Shown: piece after piece, positions 23,554 through 34,799 of the stretch
Position numbering within the stretch: position 1 is the first letter of the stretch
Layout: the number at the start of each line of letters is the position of its first letter
Source of the DNA: Nocardia transvalensis NBRC 15921
Lineage (GTDB): Bacteria; Actinomycetota; Actinomycetes; Mycobacteriales; Mycobacteriaceae
DNA: 64,000 nucleotides
Assembly: GCF_000308875.1 (NCBI RefSeq)
Contig: NZ_BAGL01000052.1
Location: forward strand, 62,001-126,000
Direction of reading: 5' to 3'
The notes under the pieces: generated by a model
What the model saw: only the letters and a program-made list of their open reading frames with translations
Database searches by the model: none
Told to the model about the DNA's origin: nothing
Position numbers and translations under genes: made by a program

Positions 23554-24795
23554 ATGGGTGTACCAACTGCTACACAAACCCGGAACGTGGTCGTGACCGG
23601 CATGGCCGCCACCACGTGCCTGGCCCCCGACCTCGACACCACCTGGGCGGGCCTGCTGGACGGCGCGTCGGGGATCGCCGCACTCGACGACGACTTCGTG
23701 ACCGACTACGACCTGCCCGTCCGCATCGGTGGCAAGCTGAAGCTGCACCCGGGCGAGCATCTGAGCCGCATCGAGCAGCGCCGCCACTCCTATGTCCAGC
23801 AGCTCGCGCTCGTTCTCGGCCGTCAGGTGTGGGAGGAGGCGGGCAAGCCCGACGTGGACGGCGAACGGCTGGGCGTGGCGATCGGCACCGGACTCGGCGG
23901 CGGCGACGCGTTCGTCTCCGCGGTCGACGCCATGCGCGCCGGCGGCTATCGCAAGGTGCCGCCGCTGACGGTGCCGATGGTCATGCCGAACGGTTCCGCG
24001 GCCCGCGTCGGACTCGAATTCGGCGCCAAGGCGGGCGTCTACGCGCCGACCTCGGCGTGTTCCTCCGGCGCGGAGGCGATCGCGCACGCCTGGCGGCTGA
24101 TCACCACCGGCGAGGCCGACGTCGTGATCGCGGGCGGCGTCGAGGGCTACATCGAGGCCGTGCCGATCGCGAGTTTCGCCATGATGCGCGCGATGAGCAC
24201 CCGCAACGACGAACCCGCCCGCGCCTCACGGCCTTTCGACCGCGACCGCGACGGATTCGTCTTCGGCGAGGCCGGGGCCCTGCTGGTGCTCGAGTCCGAG
24301 GAGTTCGCGCGGGCCCGCAGCGCCGAGATCCACGGCCGGATCCTCGGCGCGGGCATTACCTCCGACGGATACCACATCACCGGCACCGAACCGGAGGGCG
24401 CGGGCGCGGCGCGGGCCATGCGGAAGGCGATCGCGTCGGCGGGACTGATCGCCGCCGATATCGACCACGTCAACGCGCACGCCACCTCCACCCCGGTCGG
24501 CGACGCGTCGGAGGCCAATGCCATTGCGGCCGTGGCGGGCCAGGCCTCGGTGTACGCCCCCAAGTCGGCGCTCGGGCATTCGATCGGGGCGGTCGGCGCA
24601 CTCGAGGCCATTCTGACCCTCCGCACGCTGCGCGATCAGATCGTGCCGCCCACACTCAATTTCGACCATCCGGACGAGGGCGTCGATCTGAACATCGTGC
24701 ACGGCGCGGCGCGACGGCAGCGAATCTCGCACGCGCTCAGCAACTCCTTCGGCTTCGGCGGGCACAACGTCACCCTCGCCTTCGGGCGGGCCTGA
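23554..24795 (+). CDS. Beta-ketoacyl-ACP synthase, KasA/KasB-like
   Basis: A condensing enzyme of about 413 residues. The catalytic Cys is in [10 protein letters not shown] (about residue 169), and the two His are in [11 protein letters not shown] and GHSIGA. The overall pattern ([43 protein letters not shown]) is close to mycobacterial KasB/KasA, which elongate meromycolate chains in the FAS-II cycle, though here it stands alone. ATG 23545 is an alternative start. Control by the divergent TetR suggests specialised, inducible use rather than housekeeping. Confidence 0.9.
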   Translation: MGVPTATQTRNVVVTGMAATTCLAPDLDTTWAGLLDGASGIAALDDDFVTDYDLPVRIGGKLKLHPGEHLSRIEQRRHSYVQQLALVLGRQVWEEAGKPDVDGERLGVAIGTGLGGGDAFVSAVDAMRAGGYRKVPPLTVPMVMPNGSAARVGLEFGAKAGVYAPTSACSSGAEAIAHAWRLITTGEADVVIAGGVEGYIEAVPIASFAMMRAMSTRNDEPARASRPFDRDRDGFVFGEAGALLVLESEEFARARSAEIHGRILGAGITSDGYHITGTEPEGAGAARAMRKAIASAGLIAADIDHVNAHATSTPVGDASEANAIAAVAGQASVYAPKSALGHSIGAVGALEAILTLRTLRDQIVPPTLNFDHPDEGVDLNIVHGAARRQRISHALSNSFGFGGHNVTLAFGRA

Positions 24796-25035
24796 AACGA
24801 CTTGTCCCCAAGTCCGTCCCAAGGGTGTGGAACGAGCGGTGTTCACCGAAATGTGTGGATGAAGAGCGATAACTGGGGATAAACCAGCCGGACATTGCAT
24901 CGCGTGCGTTCATGCACTAACTGCCCGGCCGCCCAAGCGATTTCGATCGGCTGGTCGGTAACTGCTCTCGGTCCGGATCGGAGGGAATGCGGCACACCCT
25001 CGGGGAGGTAGAACCGGTTTCAGTATTGTCGTTGC

Positions 25036-25473
25036 ATGGCCTTCACGATCGACGACAGTGTGGATATCGACGCGCCCGCCGAGGTGGTGTGGAAAGTGCT
25101 CACCGACTTCCCCGCGTACGGCGAGTGGAATCCGTTCGTCGGCGAGTGCCGGACCACCCTCGAGCCGGGCGACGCGATCGATATGCGGGTGCGGCTGGTG
25201 GGCCCGCGGCCGATGGCGCAGCGGGAGTGGGTCCGCTCGCACACGCCGGGCACCGAATTCAGTTACGCGATGAAGCCGATACCGCTCGGCGCGCTGCACA
25301 GCCTGCGCTCGCACACGCTGACGCCGCTCGAGGGCGGGCGCTGCCGCTACACCTCGCACTTCGAGATCGCCGGATGGCTGCAGCCGCTGGTGACCGGGCT
25401 GCTGGGCGCGGCGCTGCGGCGCGGGTTCGGCGGGATGACCGCCGCGGTCAAGCGGCGGGCCGAGCAGGGCTAG
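25036..25473 (+). CDS. SRPBCC-family protein
   Basis: A 145-residue START-like helix-grip protein: IDAPAEVVWKVLTDFPAYGEWNPFV at the N-terminus is the standard opening of polyketide-cyclase/SRPBCC proteins, which bind hydrophobic ligands. The C-terminal helix (LLGAALRRGFGGMTAAVKRRAEQG) is typical. Ligand unknown. It is preceded by 240 bases without a gene and converges on the gene at 25477. Confidence 0.85.
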   Translation: MAFTIDDSVDIDAPAEVVWKVLTDFPAYGEWNPFVGECRTTLEPGDAIDMRVRLVGPRPMAQREWVRSHTPGTEFSYAMKPIPLGALHSLRSHTLTPLEGGRCRYTSHFEIAGWLQPLVTGLLGAALRRGFGGMTAAVKRRAEQG

Positions 25474-25476
25474 GCG

Positions 25477-25701
25477 CTACGCCTCGAAGGGGATGGTGTT
25501 GCCGGCCGCGTCCCGTTCGCCGCGGCCGGCCTCGATCGCTTCGGCGAGTTCGCTGACCGACGACCAAGTGCGCACCGGCTCGTCCTCGAGATTGCCGACG
25601 GCGTACCAGGTATCGGTGTCGCGGTAGCGGACCTGCCCCCGGCCCGCGTCGTCCAGGCGCACATCGAGTTCCCCGGACACCGTCCCTTCCTCCTGGGTCA
25701 T
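25477..25701 (-). CDS. Hypothetical 74-residue protein downstream of HNH gene
   Basis: The frame encodes a small acidic protein (MTQEEGTVSGELDVRLDD... TWSSVSELAEAIEAGRG). The first ATG is at 25701, but the in-frame codons before it (IEIPGKAAV, up to about 25737) also read as coding and sit right behind an excellent GAGGAG. There is no ATG, GTG or TTG there; an ATA codon overlaps the upstream gene's TAA. The true start is therefore uncertain. Co-transcribed with the HNH gene. Confidence 0.6.
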   Translation of the reverse strand: MTQEEGTVSGELDVRLDDAGRGQVRYRDTDTWYAVGNLEDEPVRTWSSVSELAEAIEAGRGERDAAGNTIPFEA

Positions 25702-25736
25702 GACGGCGGCCTTACCGGGGATCTCGATGATGTCGC

Positions 25737-26525
25737 TTATTTGAACTCTCCTCGCTTCACACAGTCGTCGACCGCGGTGCGCAGCGCCGACTGTTCGTCG
25801 GGATCGATCGTCAGACCGTATTTTACTTTCACGGTGACGTAGTGAGCGACATAGGCGCACCGATAGGCGCCGGGCGGCAGGTAGTCGGAGGGGTCCTGAT
25901 CACCCTTGGACCGGTTGGCCGACGGGTCGGCGGCCACCAGATTCTGCGCGTCGTTGGCGATATTGCGGCGCGTGTTCTCGTCCTTGTCGGCGGCGCCCGA
26001 ACGCCACGCCTCGGCCAGCGCGACGATGTGGTCGGCGTCCATACCGGAAGGGTCGGAGGTGAACTTGTAGTCCTTGAGCTTGCCGGTCTTCTTGTCGAGG
26101 ATGCCGTACTGATCGCGCCAGCCGCCGTCCTTGCCGACGGTGAACTTGCACGTCTTCGCGTCGAGTTTCACCGAGCCCGTGGCGTCGCGCAGCAGCATGA
26201 CGTCGCGCGTCTCGCATTTGGCGTAGGCGGTGTAGTCGGCGCCGAATCCGTGTTCGGGCGTATTGGTGTCCCAGTGCGGGAACTTCTCGCGGGAATAGCC
26301 CGACATCGAAGCCTCCGGCGCGACAACGAGCTTCGCGAGCAGGTCGGGAATCTCCTTGCCCGCCACCACGGTCGACCCGGCCGGGGCGGGTTTGTTCTTG
26401 TCGTTCTTGTTGCCCATCTCGTCGATGAGCACGTAACCCACCGCGAGAACGATCGCGACCAGAACCGGCGCGACCAGAGTGATGATCCGGCGCATACCGG
26501 ACTGCCGGGAGCCTCGCTTCACCAC
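25737..26525 (-). CDS. Secreted or membrane-anchored HNH endonuclease-family protein (DUF1524-like)
   Basis: A 262-residue protein with one N-terminal hydrophobic helix (IITLVAPVLVAIVLAVGYVLI), so the bulk is outside the cytoplasm. The C-terminal half has the DUF1524/GmrSD-type HNH signature: DADHIVALAEAWRSGA, then NDAQNLVAADPSANRSKGD and the P-rich DYLPP segment. Paired Cys (AKCET, KTCKF, YRCAY, DDCVK) suggest disulfides. Such exported nucleases are common in Streptomyces and Nocardia; scavenging of DNA is a guess. GTG start at 26525. Confidence 0.85.
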   Translation of the reverse strand: MVKRGSRQSGMRRIITLVAPVLVAIVLAVGYVLIDEMGNKNDKNKPAPAGSTVVAGKEIPDLLAKLVVAPEASMSGYSREKFPHWDTNTPEHGFGADYTAYAKCETRDVMLLRDATGSVKLDAKTCKFTVGKDGGWRDQYGILDKKTGKLKDYKFTSDPSGMDADHIVALAEAWRSGAADKDENTRRNIANDAQNLVAADPSANRSKGDQDPSDYLPPGAYRCAYVAHYVTVKVKYGLTIDPDEQSALRTAVDDCVKRGEFK

Positions 26526-26610
26526 GACTCCCCCGCTCGTTCCACGACGCCGTCGTCCTTGTTACCGTTCACCACGCACCGTCCCGAATACTGCTGCACT
26601 GCCGGGTAAA

Positions 26611-26781
26611 TCATGCGCTATCTCCCTGATTCGCGCAGCATCCTCCGGTACGGCAGGCGCCGCGCGACCGCGCAGCAACCGCGCGCGCCGCCCAGACCGC
26701 AAGCAGCAGGAGATACACAACACCCAAGGGCAGGATCACTTTTCGGCCGCGGCGGGACGGCTCTTCGCAGGCATTTCTCAT
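26611..26781 (-). CDS. Possible 56-residue single-pass membrane protein
   Basis: An ORF from ATG 26781 encodes a basic N-terminus (EEPSRRGRK), one good membrane helix (VILPLGVVYLLLLAVWAARAV) and a Cys-containing tail (CRTGGCC). It precedes the HNH nuclease gene on the same strand by 85 bases. No family recognised; the clean hydrophobic segment is the main support. Confidence 0.4.
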   Translation of the reverse strand: MRNACEEPSRRGRKVILPLGVVYLLLLAVWAARAVAARSRGACRTGGCCANQGDSA

Positions 26782-26852
26782 CTCGGGAAAACACAGTGTC
26801 AACGGTTCGGGCAAACAGCAAGCCCGACACAGGGTTCAGTAACGTGAGTCAC

Positions 26853-27431
26853 ATGTCCCGAACAATCGCCACCGCGGTGGCCACCACCGCCCTCGCGTGC
26901 GCGCTGGCCGCGTGCGGATCCTCGACCGGCCCGAGCGCGGGCTCCGACGAGTCGAAAGCCCCAGCGGCAACGCGGAGTCCGAGCGCCGCGGCCGAGCAGG
27001 CGACGCACTCCTCGACCGTCTCGCCGGCGCGCTGCGGCGTGGACCTGGGCGCACCGGCGGTTCGGCAGGCGGCGTCGGCACTTCCGCCCGAGGCCTCGAC
27101 CCACGCCGCCTGGAATACCGATCCCGCGACGTTCGAGGGCAATTTCGATCCGTGCGCGACGCTGTCCACCGCGATCGTCAGCATCGCAGGGGCGACGGGC
27201 AGTTCGCCGCAGCACGCGCTGATGTTCCACCGGGGTGAGTACCTCGGCACCGCCACCGCCGACGCGCGCGGGTTCACCACCCTCGCCGCGGCGGCGACCA
27301 CCGACGACACCGTGGTCCTCGACTACAAGACCCCCGGCAGCTGCAATGCCTGCCCGGACGCCACCCACACCCAGGTCGGATTCCACTGGGACGGTACGCG
27401 TGTCGTGATGGAGGGGAACCCTCCGAAGTAA
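26853..27431 (+). CDS. LppP/LprE family lipoprotein
   Basis: A lipoprotein of about 192 residues: signal sequence with lipobox LAAC (MSRTIATAVATTALACALAAC), a low-complexity Ala/Ser/Thr linker, then the family domain with CGVDLGAPAV, GNFDPCATLS, SSPQHALMFHRGEYLGTAT and a CNACP motif. The family is restricted to mycobacteria and relatives; its role is unknown. GTG 26844 is an alternative start. Confidence 0.88.
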   Translation: MSRTIATAVATTALACALAACGSSTGPSAGSDESKAPAATRSPSAAAEQATHSSTVSPARCGVDLGAPAVRQAASALPPEASTHAAWNTDPATFEGNFDPCATLSTAIVSIAGATGSSPQHALMFHRGEYLGTATADARGFTTLAAAATTDDTVVLDYKTPGSCNACPDATHTQVGFHWDGTRVVMEGNPPK

Positions 27432-27462
27432 GGGGGGACGACGCGCGCCGGGCGTGAATTTT

Positions 27463-27480
27463 AGTGTACATCTGTGCACT
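27463..27480. promoter_or_regulatory. Upstream operator copy before the reductase-desaturase operon
   Basis: AGTGTACA-TC-TGTGCACT is an inverted repeat with one mismatched pair in 8-bp arms. It shares the GTGTAC(N4)GT(A/G)CAC-like layout with the copy at 27551. Confidence 0.6.
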
Positions 27481-27550
27481 ACTGGCTGGATATTTGTGCG
27501 ATATCCACAGAGCCGTCGCACCGGCTTGCACGGCAGCCCTCCCCATGTGA

Positions 27551-27566
27551 GTGTACGGTCGTACAC
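27551..27566. promoter_or_regulatory. Proximal operator copy before the reductase-desaturase operon
   Basis: GTGTACGGTCGTACAC has perfect 7-bp arms around GT and lies 18 bases before the GTG start of the reductase. Together with 27463-27480 it suggests cooperative binding of a TetR-type lipid-responsive repressor encoded elsewhere. Confidence 0.7.
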
Positions 27567-27584
27567 AGGGAGGTGAGGTCCGCC

Positions 27585-28697
27585 GTGGATCTGTTGAAGT
27601 GGAGCACACGGCCCGCGGCGGGGGTCAGCGCGCGGACGCCGCGGGTGAACATCGTGCGCGGGCTCGTCGCGCGGGCGACCACGCCGCTGCTGCCGGACGA
27701 CTATCTGCGCCTGGTCAATCCGCTGTGGACCGCGCGGGAACTGCGCGGCAAGGTCGTCGACGTCGTCAAGGAGACCGCGGATTCGGCCACGGTGCGCATC
27801 CGGCCGGGGTGGGGCTTTCCGGCGTCCTACGAACCCGGGCAGTACATCGGCATCGGATTGCAGATCGCGGGCCGCTGGCATTGGCGCTCGTATTCGCTGA
27901 CCTCGATCGGCTCGGCCGCGGACAAGACGATCACCATCACCGTGAAGGCGAATCCCGACGGTTTCCTGTCGACCCACCTGGTCGACGGCGTCGGCCCGAA
28001 CACCATCATCCGGCTGGCGGCGCCCAAGGGCGATTTCCATCTGCCGGAACCGGTTCCGGGCAAGATCCTGTTCGTCACCGCCGGCAGCGGCATCACGCCG
28101 GTGATCGCGATGCTGCGGGCGCTCGAGGCGCGCGGGCAGACGCCCGACATCTGCCATGTGCATGCCGCGCCGACCCGCGACGACGTGATCTTCCTGGAGG
28201 AGATGGAGACCCGCGCCGCCGCCTCGCCCGATTACGATCTGACGCTCCAGCTGACCCGGGAGAACGGGAATTTCGACGTCGCGCGCCTCGAGGAATGGGT
28301 GCCCGACTGGCGCGAGCGCGAATGCTGGGCGTGCGGTCCGCCGGCGCTGCTGGACGCGATGGAATCGCACTTCGAGGCCGGTGGGCTGCGGCAGCGCCTG
28401 CATGTCGAGCGGTTCACCATCGCGCGCACCGACTACGGCGGCGAGGGCGGGACCGTGCGATTCGCCGCCTCCGGTAAGGAGGCGGAGATCGACGGCGCGA
28501 CAACGCTTCTGGAAGCGGGCGAGAAGCTGGGCGTGCAGATGCCCTTCGGCTGCCGGATGGGGATCTGCCAGACCTGCGTCGTCCCCCTCGCGGGCGGCTA
28601 TGTGCGCGATCTGCGCACCGGCCAGGAGCGGCGCGAGGGAGAACGCATCCAGACGTGCATCAGCAGCGTGTCCGGCGAGTGCACGCTCGATTTGTAG
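27585..28697 (+). CDS. Ferredoxin reductase partner of acyl desaturase (Rv3230c-like)
   Basis: A protein of about 370 residues: FAD/NAD(P)H reductase with RSYSLTS flavin motif and GSGITPVIAMLRAL nucleotide motif, then a C-terminal plant-type [2Fe-2S] domain with FGCRMGICQTC and the fourth Cys in IQTCIS. This is the organisation of the mycobacterial NADPH oxidoreductase that feeds DesA3. The GTG at 27585 has GGAGGTGAGG six bases upstream; GTG 27573 would overlap that site. The desaturase follows eight bases later. Confidence 0.92.
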   Translation: MDLLKWSTRPAAGVSARTPRVNIVRGLVARATTPLLPDDYLRLVNPLWTARELRGKVVDVVKETADSATVRIRPGWGFPASYEPGQYIGIGLQIAGRWHWRSYSLTSIGSAADKTITITVKANPDGFLSTHLVDGVGPNTIIRLAAPKGDFHLPEPVPGKILFVTAGSGITPVIAMLRALEARGQTPDICHVHAAPTRDDVIFLEEMETRAAASPDYDLTLQLTRENGNFDVARLEEWVPDWRERECWACGPPALLDAMESHFEAGGLRQRLHVERFTIARTDYGGEGGTVRFAASGKEAEIDGATTLLEAGEKLGVQMPFGCRMGICQTCVVPLAGGYVRDLRTGQERREGERIQTCISSVSGECTLDL

Positions 28698-28705
28698 GAG
28701 GTCCC

Positions 28706-29947
28706 ATGGCCATTACCGATATCGACGCCTACGCGCATCTGACCGCCGCGGACGTGGAGGCGCTGGGCGCCGAACTGGACGCCATCCGCCGCGATATCGA
28801 GGAGTCGCGCGGTGAGCGCGACGCCAAGTACGTGCGGCGCACGATCGCGCTGCAGCGCGCGCTGGCCGCCGGCGGCCGCGCGACCCTGATGTTCAGCAAT
28901 CGCCGACCGGCGTGGCTGGCCGGGACGGTGATGCTGTCACTGGCGAAGATCATCGAGAATATGGAGCTCGGGCACAATGTGATGCACGGGCAATGGGATT
29001 GGATGAACGATCCCGAGATCCACTCCTCCTCGTGGGAATGGGATACCACCTGCCCGAGCGTGCAGTGGAAACATTCGCACAACTTCGTCCACCACAAGTA
29101 CACCAATGTCGTCGGCATGGACGACGATGTCGGGTACGGCATCCTGCGCGTCACCCGCGACCAGAAGTGGGAATGGTGGAATGTCGGCAATCCGCTGTAC
29201 AACCTGGTGCTGGCGACCTTCTTCGAGTGGGGCGTCGCCCTGCACCACCTCGAGGCCGAGAAACTCCGCACGAAGAAGAAGACCTATCGGCAGGCGCTCA
29301 AGGACCTGCGCATCATCGGGACGAAGGTCGGCAAGCAGGCGGCGAAGGACTACCTGATCTTCCCGGCCCTGGCCGGGCGGAATTGGAAGACGACCCTGAC
29401 CGCCGACGCGACCGCCAATTTCGTGCGTAATTACTGGGCGTATCTGGTGATCTTCTGCGGCCATTTCCCCGACGGCGCGGAGAAGTTCACCACGGCGGAA
29501 CTGGAGTCCGAGGACCGGCCGCGCTGGTATCTGCGGCAGATGCTGGGATCGGCCAACTTCCGGGCCGGGCCGCTGATGCGTTTCGCCAGCGGCAATCTCA
29601 GCCACCAGATCGAGCACCACCTGTTCCCGGACCTGCCGAGCAACCGCTACGAGGAGATCGCCGTGCGGGTGCGGGAGGTGTGCGACAAGTACGACCTGCC
29701 GTACACAACCGGATCGATCGGCCACCAGTATTTGCAGACGTTCCGGACGATCGCGAAGCTGGCCCTGCCGAACGCGCTGCTCGCGTCGACCTCCGACGAT
29801 GCGCCGGAGACGGCGTCGGAGTTGCGGTTCGCGATCCGCGAGGGCATGCAGGATCACTTCGGCGTCGACCCCGAGACCGGCAGGCGCCGGGGGCTGCGCA
29901 CCGCGCTGCGCGAGCTGAAGCACGCGCCGGTGCGGTCGGCGAGCTGA
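28706..29947 (+). CDS. desA3: Acyl-CoA delta-9 desaturase, DesA3-like
   Basis: A 413-residue membrane desaturase, closely like mycobacterial DesA3, which makes oleoyl from stearoyl-CoA. The three histidine boxes of the diiron centre are HNVMHGQWD, HNFVHHKYTN and HQIEHHLFP. The N-terminus (MAITDIDAYAHLTAADVE) and the PSNRYEEIAVRVREVCDKYDLPY segment match the family. ATG 28706 has AGGAGG six bases before it. It uses electrons from the reductase encoded just upstream. Confidence 0.94.
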   Translation: MAITDIDAYAHLTAADVEALGAELDAIRRDIEESRGERDAKYVRRTIALQRALAAGGRATLMFSNRRPAWLAGTVMLSLAKIIENMELGHNVMHGQWDWMNDPEIHSSSWEWDTTCPSVQWKHSHNFVHHKYTNVVGMDDDVGYGILRVTRDQKWEWWNVGNPLYNLVLATFFEWGVALHHLEAEKLRTKKKTYRQALKDLRIIGTKVGKQAAKDYLIFPALAGRNWKTTLTADATANFVRNYWAYLVIFCGHFPDGAEKFTTAELESEDRPRWYLRQMLGSANFRAGPLMRFASGNLSHQIEHHLFPDLPSNRYEEIAVRVREVCDKYDLPYTTGSIGHQYLQTFRTIAKLALPNALLASTSDDAPETASELRFAIREGMQDHFGVDPETGRRRGLRTALRELKHAPVRSAS

Positions 29948-30016
29948 GGACGATCACCACGTAGCCGAGTCTCGGATTCCGGGAGAACTTCCGCCGAAAC
30001 GCTCCCGCCCGAGACT

Positions 30017-30027
30017 TGAATGATTCA
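30017..30027. promoter_or_regulatory. Probable Fur box ahead of furA
   Basis: TGAATGATTCA is an AT-rich dyad 11 bases before the GTG of furA, within a short AT-rich patch (about 30015-30034) in otherwise GC-rich DNA. Autoregulation of furA-katG from such a site is known in mycobacteria and Streptomyces. Confidence 0.6.
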
Positions 30028-30038
30028 TACTTCGGAAC

Positions 30039-30473
30039 GTGTCCAGCACGTCGGACTTCGAGCGCATGCTACGCGGGGCCACCCTCCGGGTGACCGCACC
30101 GCGGGTGGCTGTGCTGGGCGCGGTACACGACAACCCGCACTCCGATACCGACACGATCCTCGGTCTGGTGCGCGCATCCCTCGGCACGGTCTCCCATCAG
30201 GCCGTCTACGACGTGCTGCGGGCACTGACCGACGCGGGACTGATCCGTCGCATCCAGCCGATGGGTTCCGTGGCGCGCTACGAGACGCGGGTCGGCGACA
30301 ACCACGTCGTGTGCCGGTCCTGCGGCGCCATCGCCGACGTCGACTGCGCCGTCGGTGACGCGCCCTGCCTCACCGCGTCGAACGACAACGGCTTCTCCCT
30401 CGACGAGGCCGAGGTCATCTATTGGGGCGTGTGCCCCGACTGTTCGACGACCCCAACACGATCACAGCCGTGA
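30039..30473 (+). CDS. furA: Fur-family redox/iron regulator FurA
   Basis: A 144-residue Fur protein: winged helix ([42 protein letters not shown]), then a dimerisation domain with the metal-site HVVCRSCG and a C-terminal CPDC pair for structural zinc. Located 36 bases before katG, the conserved arrangement in which FurA represses katG until oxidised. Start GTG at 30039. Confidence 0.93.
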   Translation: MSSTSDFERMLRGATLRVTAPRVAVLGAVHDNPHSDTDTILGLVRASLGTVSHQAVYDVLRALTDAGLIRRIQPMGSVARYETRVGDNHVVCRSCGAIADVDCAVGDAPCLTASNDNGFSLDEAEVIYWGVCPDCSTTPTRSQP

Positions 30474-32741
<2,268 letters not shown>

Positions 32742-32757
32742 CCCCGTCGTTCCACCC

Positions 32758-32788
32758 GACGCCCCGCGAGTTCGGCTCGCGGGGCGTC
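32758..32788 (+). terminator. Terminator after katG
   Basis: GACGCCCCGCGAG and CTCGCGGGGCGTC are perfect 13-bp arms around the loop TTCGG, 16 bases after the katG stop. No T-tract follows, as is common in actinobacteria. Confidence 0.8.
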
Positions 32789-32847
32789 GCGCGTGTGGGG
32801 CCGAAACCTGTTCCGCCGCAAGGTGGAATCGCGCGGGTGGCGCGGCG

Positions 32848-33750
32848 TCAGCGGTCTACGGAGCGGATGGCGTCGGTGACGGCGGCGAGGGCCATCAGGC
32901 GGACGACGTCGACGTGGGTATCGACCTCGCCGGTGGCGGCGGCGATGAATCCGTCGCCGTCGAATCGGGTGTGCGGCGGGGTGAGGGCGCGGGAGAGGCC
33001 GTCGTGGGCGCCCTGCGCGACGATGTGGCACGACGGCTTGTCGAGCCGGGCATTGGTCACGACCGCGCCGATGGTGGTGTGCGTGCGGCCCTCGGCGAAT
33101 TCGAACGGCTGATTCAGAATCGCCACGGCGTCCAGGGGGACCTCGGTGTCGCCGTGGTCGATATCGCCGAAGGCGTTGACGACGCACAGTGCGCCCACGA
33201 CGAGATCGCCCAGCCGCCGCTGCGCGAACGCCAATCCGCCGGGGCGGCGGCCCTCCCCGCGCCAGTGCGAGGTGTACGCGCCGGTTCCCGCCCCGATGCG
33301 CCCGGCAAGCACCTGTTCGCCCGAGACCGCTTGCGCGGCGGCATATCCCGAGTCGGCGGTGGGTCGTGCGGTGGCGTCACCGGCGGCCAGGTCGAACAGG
33401 GCGAGGGTCGGGGCGATCGGGACGCGGCCGGCGGGCGTCGGCACGCCGCGCCCCTGTTCCTCCAGGTAGCGCATGACGCCGTCGGCCGCGGCGAGGCCGA
33501 ACGCGGAACCGCCGGTCAGCACGATGGCGTCCACGCTGACGACGGACTTGTCCGGGGACAGGGCATCCAGCTCGCGGGAGGCGGGAGCGCCGCCGCGGAC
33601 CTCGCACGAGGCGACCGACCCCTCCGGCAGCTCCAGCACCGTACAGCCGGTCTGCCCGGCCGTATCGGTCCAATGTCCCACGCGCACACCGGAAATCCCG
33701 AACTCCACACCAACCTCGCTCTCGCCGGACGCACTCCGCCCCTCGATCAT
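32848..33750 (-). CDS. P1-family (DmpA/L-aminopeptidase-D-esterase-like) peptidase
   Basis: A 300-residue N-terminal-nucleophile protein. [22 protein letters not shown] and [16 protein letters not shown] are family segments, and the likely self-cleavage/nucleophile site is the Thr in [10 protein letters not shown]. The substrate may be beta-aminopeptides or other amide or ester bonds. ATG 33750 has GGAGG eight bases upstream; the frame is open to 33828 but that extension overlaps the preceding gene. Confidence 0.88.
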   Translation of the reverse strand: MIEGRSASGESEVGVEFGISGVRVGHWTDTAGQTGCTVLELPEGSVASCEVRGGAPASRELDALSPDKSVVSVDAIVLTGGSAFGLAAADGVMRYLEEQGRGVPTPAGRVPIAPTLALFDLAAGDATARPTADSGYAAAQAVSGEQVLAGRIGAGTGAYTSHWRGEGRRPGGLAFAQRRLGDLVVGALCVVNAFGDIDHGDTEVPLDAVAILNQPFEFAEGRTHTTIGAVVTNARLDKPSCHIVAQGAHDGLSRALTPPHTRFDGDGFIAAATGEVDTHVDVVRLMALAAVTDAIRSVDR

Positions 33751-33817
33751 CTCACCAACCTCCGGACGCGCCCGCCGCGGCTCGCACATGATCGACGGTG
33801 TTCTGCCAGCGGCGAAC

Positions 33818-34561
33818 TCAGCGGGCACCGAAGACGATTGCCCGAGCGGTGTCCACCAATTTGACCAGGTCGTCGGCGGCTCCGTCGTCCAGGACGGCGA
33901 AGGCCGGGGCGATGAGGGCGTCGGTGGTGGACTCGGCGGCCTCCCAGGCGTGCCGCTGGGCGTCGGTGATCTCCTCGAACGGCTCCGGCCAGCCGAAACT
34001 GCGCGCCTGGTCGGGGCCGCTCTTGAGCGGCGAACCGCCGATGAGGACGGCCTGCCGCGGCGTCAGGCCGTGGGCGCGGATCGCCATCAGGTGCAGCCCG
34101 CCACGCAGTTCCCGCAGCACGTGGATGAGTTGCAGGACGCGGGCGGGCGCGTCGTCGGCCAGCGGCAGCGCCCGCCAGCCCGCGAACAGCGGCGCGCCCG
34201 CCACATCCGCGGCCTCGGCGACGGCCCGCAACAGCTCGGCGAGGCGTTCCGCGCCGTCGAAATCGCCCAGCTTGCGCCGGCCGAAGTCCTGGCAGGCCGC
34301 GAGGTAGCCCGCCGCGGCGTCGGCGGCGGGCAACCGCACCGATTCCCAGGCCGCGCGGACCGTGCCGGGCTCGAAGAATCCGAACGCGGCCACCACGACG
34401 GCGGCGTCGACATCGCCCAGGACCCCGCCGCGACCACGGGTGTACGGGCCGAGGAATCCGTCGACGCCCGTCGACTTCCCGAAGGTCTTCGTCTCGCGGG
34501 AGAACATGAATCCCCCGCCGACCTGCTGAATCTGCTCCTTGACCGCGGCAGCGACCGACAC
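33818..34561 (-). CDS. SCO6745 (SalK-like) family protein
   Basis: A protein of about 247 residues. GFMFSRETKTFGKSTGVDGFLGPYTRGRGGVLGDVDAAVVVAAFGFFEP followed by RAAWESV is the family pattern seen in SCO6745-type helical proteins, whose function is unknown. The GTG at 34561 has AGGGG seven bases upstream. It is followed by the P1 peptidase gene on the same strand, 67 bases away. Divergent from the kinase gene. Confidence 0.75.
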   Translation of the reverse strand: MSVAAAVKEQIQQVGGGFMFSRETKTFGKSTGVDGFLGPYTRGRGGVLGDVDAAVVVAAFGFFEPGTVRAAWESVRLPAADAAAGYLAACQDFGRRKLGDFDGAERLAELLRAVAEAADVAGAPLFAGWRALPLADDAPARVLQLIHVLRELRGGLHLMAIRAHGLTPRQAVLIGGSPLKSGPDQARSFGWPEPFEEITDAQRHAWEAAESTTDALIAPAFAVLDDGAADDLVKLVDTARAIVFGAR

Positions 34562-34799
34562 GGGCGAACCCCTCTCTCCGAGAACCGAACTCGAACCGGA
34601 CCCTATCTCACTATCGTCCGCTAAGGCCAGGACTCGGCGGCGGCACAGAAACAATGGGCTTGCACACCGACGCTCCCGATCGGATGATGACCTCGATATT
34701 CCGACACCGGGTTACGGTATCGGCACACAGCCGATGACCCGCGCCAGGATCGAATACTCGGGGCCGGGCCCGGGCACGACCAGTTCGAAGCGAGCGACG

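Noticed and set aside
24796..25035. Words such as TTGTCCCCA, TGTGGATGA and GGGGATAAA that hint at DnaA boxes or an origin
   Set aside because: Only a few imperfect matches occur, with no dnaA or dnaN gene nearby and no AT-rich unwinding stretch.
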